In this document: positions 54,887 through 58,320 of the stretch, piece after piece | Position numbering within the stretch: the stretch's first letter is position 1 | How the letters are laid out: each line of letters starts with the position of its first letter | Assembly (NCBI GenBank): GCA_910588365.1 | Contig: CAJUQS010000034.1 | Location: 1 to 58,320, forward strand | Length of the DNA: 58,320 bases | Direction of reading: 5' to 3' | From: an uncultured Oscillospiraceae bacterium | GTDB lineage: Bacteria > Bacillota > Clostridia > Oscillospirales > Oscillospiraceae | The notes under the pieces: model-generated | Databases searched by the model: none | What the model was told of the DNA's origin: nothing | Seen by the model: only the letters and a program-made list of their open reading frames with translations | Made by a program: the position numbers and the translations under genes

Positions 54887-55977
54887 TACACATTAAACCG
54901 GAACAGAATAATATCCCCGTCCTTCACCACGTACTCCTTGCCCTCGGAGCGGATCATGCCCTTCTCCCGGGCCGCCGCCATGGAGCCCACAGCCATCAGG
55001 TCCTCGTAGGCGATGACCTCCGCCCGGATGAAGCCCCGCTCAAAGTCGGAGTGGATCTTCCCCGCCGCCTGGGGCGCCTTGGTGCCCCGGGTGATGGTCC
55101 AGGCCCGGCACTCATCCTCGCCGCTGGTCAGGTAGGAGATGAGCCCCAGCAGGGTGTAGCTGGCCTTCACCAGCCGGTCCAGGCCGCTCTCGGCCACACC
55201 CAAGTCCTCCAGGAACATGGCCTTCTCCTCCCCCTCCAGCTCGGCGATCTCCGCCTCCAGCTTGGCGCACACGGGGATGACCTGGGCGCCCTCGGCCCCG
55301 GCCCGCTGCGCCACCTGCTGGTAGTAGGGGACGGAGCCGGGGTTGGCGAAGCCGTCCTCGTCCAGGTTGGCGGCGTATATGACAGGCTTGAGGGTGAGCA
55401 GGTCGCTGGTGGCGATAACCGCCCGGGTGTCGTCATCGCAGTCGTAGCTCCGGGCGGCGTTGCCGTCGTTGAGCCAGGTCAGAAGGCCCTGGAACACCTC
55501 CACCTCCCTGAGAAACTTCTTGTCCCCCTTGGCGGCCTTCTGGGCCTTGTCGATACGGCGCTCCACCATCTCCACATCGGCCATGACCAGCTCCAGATCG
55601 ATGATATCCATGTCCCGAACGGGGTCCGCGCTCCCCTCCACGTGGATGACGTTCTCATCGTCAAAGCAGCGGACCACGTGGACGATGGCGTCCGTCATAC
55701 GGATGTTGGAGAGGAACTTGTTGCCCAGGCCTTCGCCCTTGGACGCGCCTTTGACCAGACCGGCGATGTCCACGAACTCGATGACCGCCGGGGTGGTCTT
55801 CTTGGGGCGGTACATCTCGCTGAGCTTGTCCAGCCGGGCGTCAGGCACGGCCACCATGCCCACATTGGGATCGATGGTGCAGAAGGGGTAGTTGGCGCTC
55901 TCCGCGCCGGCGTTGGTGATGGCGTTAAAAAGAGTCGATTTGCCCACGTTGGGCAGACCCACAATTCCTAATTTCAT
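54886..55977 (-). CDS. ychF: Redox-regulated ATPase YchF (OLA1 family)
   Basis: A 363-aa ribosome-associated P-loop ATPase of the Obg family, with ATP preference. G1 is MKLGIVGLPNVGKSTLFNAI, G3 is VEFVDIAGLVKGASKGEGLG, the G4-like position reads YAANLDEDG in place of NKxD, a coiled coil lies near 130-170, and the TGS domain at the end has DLMAVGSMAAAREKGM and EYVVKDGDIILFRFNV. The start at 55977 has AGGAGG 9 nt before it and matches the family N-terminus. Upstream, the same frame runs back into the integrase gene of an integrated element, so the original 5' region may have been replaced by the element's end. Confidence 0.96.
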   Translation of the reverse strand: MKLGIVGLPNVGKSTLFNAITNAGAESANYPFCTIDPNVGMVAVPDARLDKLSEMYRPKKTTPAVIEFVDIAGLVKGASKGEGLGNKFLSNIRMTDAIVHVVRCFDDENVIHVEGSADPVRDMDIIDLELVMADVEMVERRIDKAQKAAKGDKKFLREVEVFQGLLTWLNDGNAARSYDCDDDTRAVIATSDLLTLKPVIYAANLDEDGFANPGSVPYYQQVAQRAGAEGAQVIPVCAKLEAEIAELEGEEKAMFLEDLGVAESGLDRLVKASYTLLGLISYLTSGEDECRAWTITRGTKAPQAAGKIHSDFERGFIRAEVIAYEDLMAVGSMAAAREKGMIRSEGKEYVVKDGDIILFRFNV

Positions 55978-56049
55978 TTTTCTATATTCCTCCTGATTTT
56001 TCAAGGGTTTCAAGACTTTCAAAGTGGTCTCCGCCACATTTCCGCCACA

Positions 56050-57132
56050 TTACGGGCCTTTTGCTACTGCCAACCCGTTTTCGACGGCCCGGGTGGCGTA
56101 GGTGTAGCGCAGAGCGTGCATACAGAACCGCTTGCTCCCAGCCTCATCACGGAGCTTATACAGGTGGGTATCATAGGAGCTGTTCTTGTTCGGCATACCC
56201 GTGCGGAAATTGATGAAAACAAGGTCTTGCATATTGAAGCTCTTTTTCTGCTTCTGATCTTTCCGCTTGTCCGCATACTCCAAAACGGTGTCCGGTTTGG
56301 GGGAGTGCTTACGGGTATTCTTCGTGGCATAGTCCTCTCTCAAGATTTCATATGCCCTGCCCGTCAGCGGAATGGTGCGATAGCTCGACATTGTCTTTGG
56401 AGGCCCGGCTACCCAAAACTGCTGCTTGTAGCGGAACTCCATTGTTTTCCGAATGGTCAGCGTCCGTCGCGCCCAGTCAACATCATCCCACGTCAATGCG
56501 ATCATCTCACCCGTCCGTAGCCCCGTTTCCAGCAAAAAGGCGTACTGATAATAGTTATGCGACCGCTCTGCGACTTCAAGAAACTTCTTCTGCTCCTCCA
56601 CAGTGAGAAATTTGATGTCGTCAACTGCCTTTGTACTCTTGGAAAACTTCACACCGTCTAACGGGTGGACTCTGATCTTGCCATTCAGTTTGGCAGACTT
56701 GAACATGGTCCCAAGCGTGATATAGGTCTGGTAGATCGTAGACCCTGCATATTCTTCGTCCATGCTGTTCAAAATTTTAGTGCAGTGCATGGGCTTTACA
56801 TTTTTGAGTTTCATTCTACCAATGACGGGCTTAATATTCTTATGATACCGCTCGTCATAATTTCTTCGGGTATTTGCCGCCAAATCCTTGATAAGCTCTG
56901 CGTGCCAGAACTCGAACCACTCGTCAACGGTTATATCCTCGGCATCTATGCCATCCCCGTACTCGTCCTGATGACGCATTTCATATAGCCACTTGTCGGC
57001 TTCAACCATGGTGTCAAACCGTCGCTGATGCCGTTTGCCAGCCTTATCAACAAAGCCGGCTATAAATTTCCCATCATCCTTTCTCTGCGAAATACCTTTG
57101 GGAAGTTTTTTTCCCTTGATATATTTACCCAT
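56050..57132 (-). pseudogene. Tyrosine recombinase (ICE integrase) lacking its Tyr box
   Basis: A 360-aa tyrosine recombinase. An AP2-like/DUF3596-type N-terminus (GKKLPKGISQRKDDGKFIAG), a core-binding domain and the catalytic domain are present. Catalytic Arg I is in LETGLRTGEMIALTW and the H-x-x-R box is MHALRYTYATRAVE. It then ends abruptly in NGLAVAKGP, about 20-60 residues before the expected L-G-H and nucleophilic Tyr motifs. After the stop the same frame stays open as CGGNVAETTLKVLKP up to ychF, resembling a displaced integrase tail. Two tandem TCCGCCACATT units (56033-56054) lie at the junction. It is probably inactive through internal deletion. Start at 57132 with AGGAG upstream. Confidence 0.75.
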
Positions 57133-57219
57133 GGGAAACTCCTTTCTATATTGGAAGGAGCCCCTGCAACACACCTATTGTATCACAGAGGCCCCTGTCA
57201 GGCAAGAATGAAGTTACGT

Positions 57220-57438
57220 TCAGATTATTAAACTTGCGCTGATGAACTCCTCAAACTCTTTACGCTTGACGAGTTTCTTGTTCGGCCCCACATAGAGAAC
57301 AAATGGACAGTTGGGTTCACGGAGCATCGCCTCGATCTTATTGATGCCGATGTTACTGTATTCAGCGGCCTCATATTTTGTCAGGGCAACCTTCTGTTCA
57401 ATGGGGACTACAGCCTTGGGCTTGTGAATATTTTGCAT
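57220..57438 (-). CDS. Excisionase-like protein (Tn916 Xis type)
   Basis: A 72-aa DNA-binding protein: VALTKYEAAEYSNIGINKIE, AMLREPNCPFVLYVG and KKLVKRKEFEEFI, the pattern of Tn916-family excisionases (winged HTH that bends the element ends). It precedes the integrase gene by 87 bp on the same strand, the usual xis-int order in ICEs. GGAGGAGG lies about 9 nt ahead of ATG 57438. Confidence 0.85.
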   Translation of the reverse strand: MQNIHKPKAVVPIEQKVALTKYEAAEYSNIGINKIEAMLREPNCPFVLYVGPNKKLVKRKEFEEFISASLII

Positions 57439-57472
57439 TTTGATTCGCCTCCTCCATATAGACTGCAAATAG

Positions 57473-58288
57473 TTACCGTTCCCGTCCAAAATCCCTCTCC
57501 AGGCTCCAAGCGCGACTCTGCTCCATGCGCTGCCTAAACCGCTGCCGGTCTTGCCGCTGACGTTCAGCTATGATCCTACGGTTGTCATTACCACGATTGG
57601 TTGATATACCAGGCTCCTCCATAGCCTTCACCTTTGCTCCGAGATGTTTAGTGGGTTCGCGGTCAACACCCTGCTTTGCGTAGCTCAGACAAGTGACCTC
57701 TTTGTCGATGCCATGTTGCCGAAACTGTGCGTTACAGGCGGTCGCCCAGCCAGCACGCCATTCCTGAACGCGGTCGGGATTATCCCAATCATGGGTCTTG
57801 ATACTCCTACCGAGTTTGTATCGTCTCTTGACTGGATCAAAAATTCTTTCACCATTCTCATCGAGCAGGTAATTCCTGTGCTGCTTGTCCATCCACCTGC
57901 CAACACTGTCCAAAGGCCTGGTCGTAAGCAGTATATGTGCGTGAGGGTTTCCATCACCCTTGTCGTGAACGGAAACATCGACGCACATTCCACGCTGCAC
58001 AAAGTGTTCTTGGGCATACTGCTGAACCATAGCAACATGGGTTTTGGTATCAAGCTCTTTTGGCAAGGCGGCAATAATCACCCGAGCCAGCCGTGCATTA
58101 CGGCTCCTTTCAACTTCTTCAACACTGTTCCAGAGAACTTCTGAATTGAGAAATGTATTTGGCGCATGATCCGGCAGCATATGTTTTCGAAATCGAATAT
58201 CCGCTCTTCGCGCAAGCTGATTCCACTGAGCTGCGAGATCATCTTCCTGCCACCGAGATAAGAATATATAGTTGCGGCTACCGCTCAT
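57473..58288 (-). CDS. MobA/MobL-family relaxase, N-terminus abnormal
   Basis: A 271-aa frame carrying most of a MobA/MobL relaxase domain: MLPDHAPNTFLNSEVLWNSV, RNARLARVIIAALPKELD and the His-rich metal motif VHDKGDGNPHAHILLTTRPL (about 107-126), with LGRSIKTHDWDNPDRV after it. Relaxases of this family start about 30 residues earlier with a conserved S-A-V-A-A-A-Y segment that contains the nicking Tyr. Here the frame instead starts MSGSRNYIFLSRWQED. A neighbouring frame reads AVAATIYSYLGGRKM, so a frameshift or degradation is likely. The upstream part is beyond the window. It would nick the transfer origin of the integrative element. Confidence 0.75.
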   Translation of the reverse strand: MSGSRNYIFLSRWQEDDLAAQWNQLARRADIRFRKHMLPDHAPNTFLNSEVLWNSVEEVERSRNARLARVIIAALPKELDTKTHVAMVQQYAQEHFVQRGMCVDVSVHDKGDGNPHAHILLTTRPLDSVGRWMDKQHRNYLLDENGERIFDPVKRRYKLGRSIKTHDWDNPDRVQEWRAGWATACNAQFRQHGIDKEVTCLSYAKQGVDREPTKHLGAKVKAMEEPGISTNRGNDNRRIIAERQRQDRQRFRQRMEQSRAWSLERDFGRER

Positions 58289-58320
58289 CCGACTTAATCC
58301 TCGGCGACTTCAAGCGTGAC

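Noticed and set aside
56050..57132. Complete functional integrase
   Set aside because: The expected catalytic tyrosine region is not in the frame before the stop; I therefore list it as a probable pseudogene.

Overview
This 58.3 kb window looks like the chromosome of a GC-rich, spore-forming, anaerobic Firmicute. I infer class Clostridia and, more tentatively, the Oscillospiraceae (Flavonifractor/Lawsonibacter-like). The signs are two sporulation genes (spoIIP, spoVAC), a Na+-translocating oxaloacetate decarboxylase, an FprA-type flavodiiron protein, near-consensus sigma-A promoters (TTGACA-17-TATAAT) and AGGAGG-type ribosome binding sites. I saw no rRNA, tRNA or CRISPR array. The taxonomy is inference.

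Layout. 1-5.4 kb: a mannitol locus on the minus strand (DeoR-type regulator, mtlA EIICBA, mtlD) and a HAD phosphatase. 5.4-6.6 kb: a low-GC VOC gene and a compositionally odd segment between 14-bp inverted repeats. 6.6-20.8 kb: spoIIP, a small XRE regulator with a divergent small gene, Uma2, cdd, a polysaccharide-deacetylase lipoprotein, spoVAC, a divergent PdxR-like regulator/ECF S-component pair, a HxlR/radical SAM pair, tatD, a GDPD, a ZIP transporter and FprA. 21-25.3 kb: small hypothetical genes, an AgrC/AgrA-like two-component system and DegV. 25.4-38 kb: a molybdenum/selenium region with modABC, a molybdopterin-binding protein behind a structured leader, and yedE, tusA, DUF3343 and a class-V aminotransferase. 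It is interrupted by a fused DUF1538 transporter with a tandem PII-like protein and by a low-GC RCC1/SLH surface protein flanked by duplicated terminators. 38-44 kb: a Cys/His-repeat secreted protein, a membrane-anchored XRE regulator, sfsA and the oxaloacetate decarboxylase genes. 44-54.9 kb: an NlpC/P60 hydrolase, an oxidoreductase, Nudix proteins, a MATE exporter with its MarR regulator, a VanW protein, several DUF genes and a DUF1624 membrane protein. 54.9-58.3 kb: ychF, with the end of an integrative element abutting its start (integrase lacking its Tyr box, excisionase, MobA/MobL relaxase lacking a normal N-terminus).

How the genes work together. Mannitol import and oxidation form one unit. 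The oad genes turn oxaloacetate decarboxylation into a sodium gradient. The mod, molybdopterin, YedE, TusA, DUF3343 and Csd genes together suggest selenium-dependent molybdenum hydroxylase maturation, although no hydroxylase lies in the window. The ECF S-component/PdxR pair suggests vitamin B6 uptake.

The most striking feature outside the genes is the density of dispersed palindromic DNA. There are A/T-stem hairpins directly beside stop or start codons, several MITE-like elements with 18-26 bp terminal inverted repeats, and a 75-90 bp repeat present three times, once nested in a MITE. The left edge of the window is a perfect 52-bp fold-back, which may be an assembly artefact.
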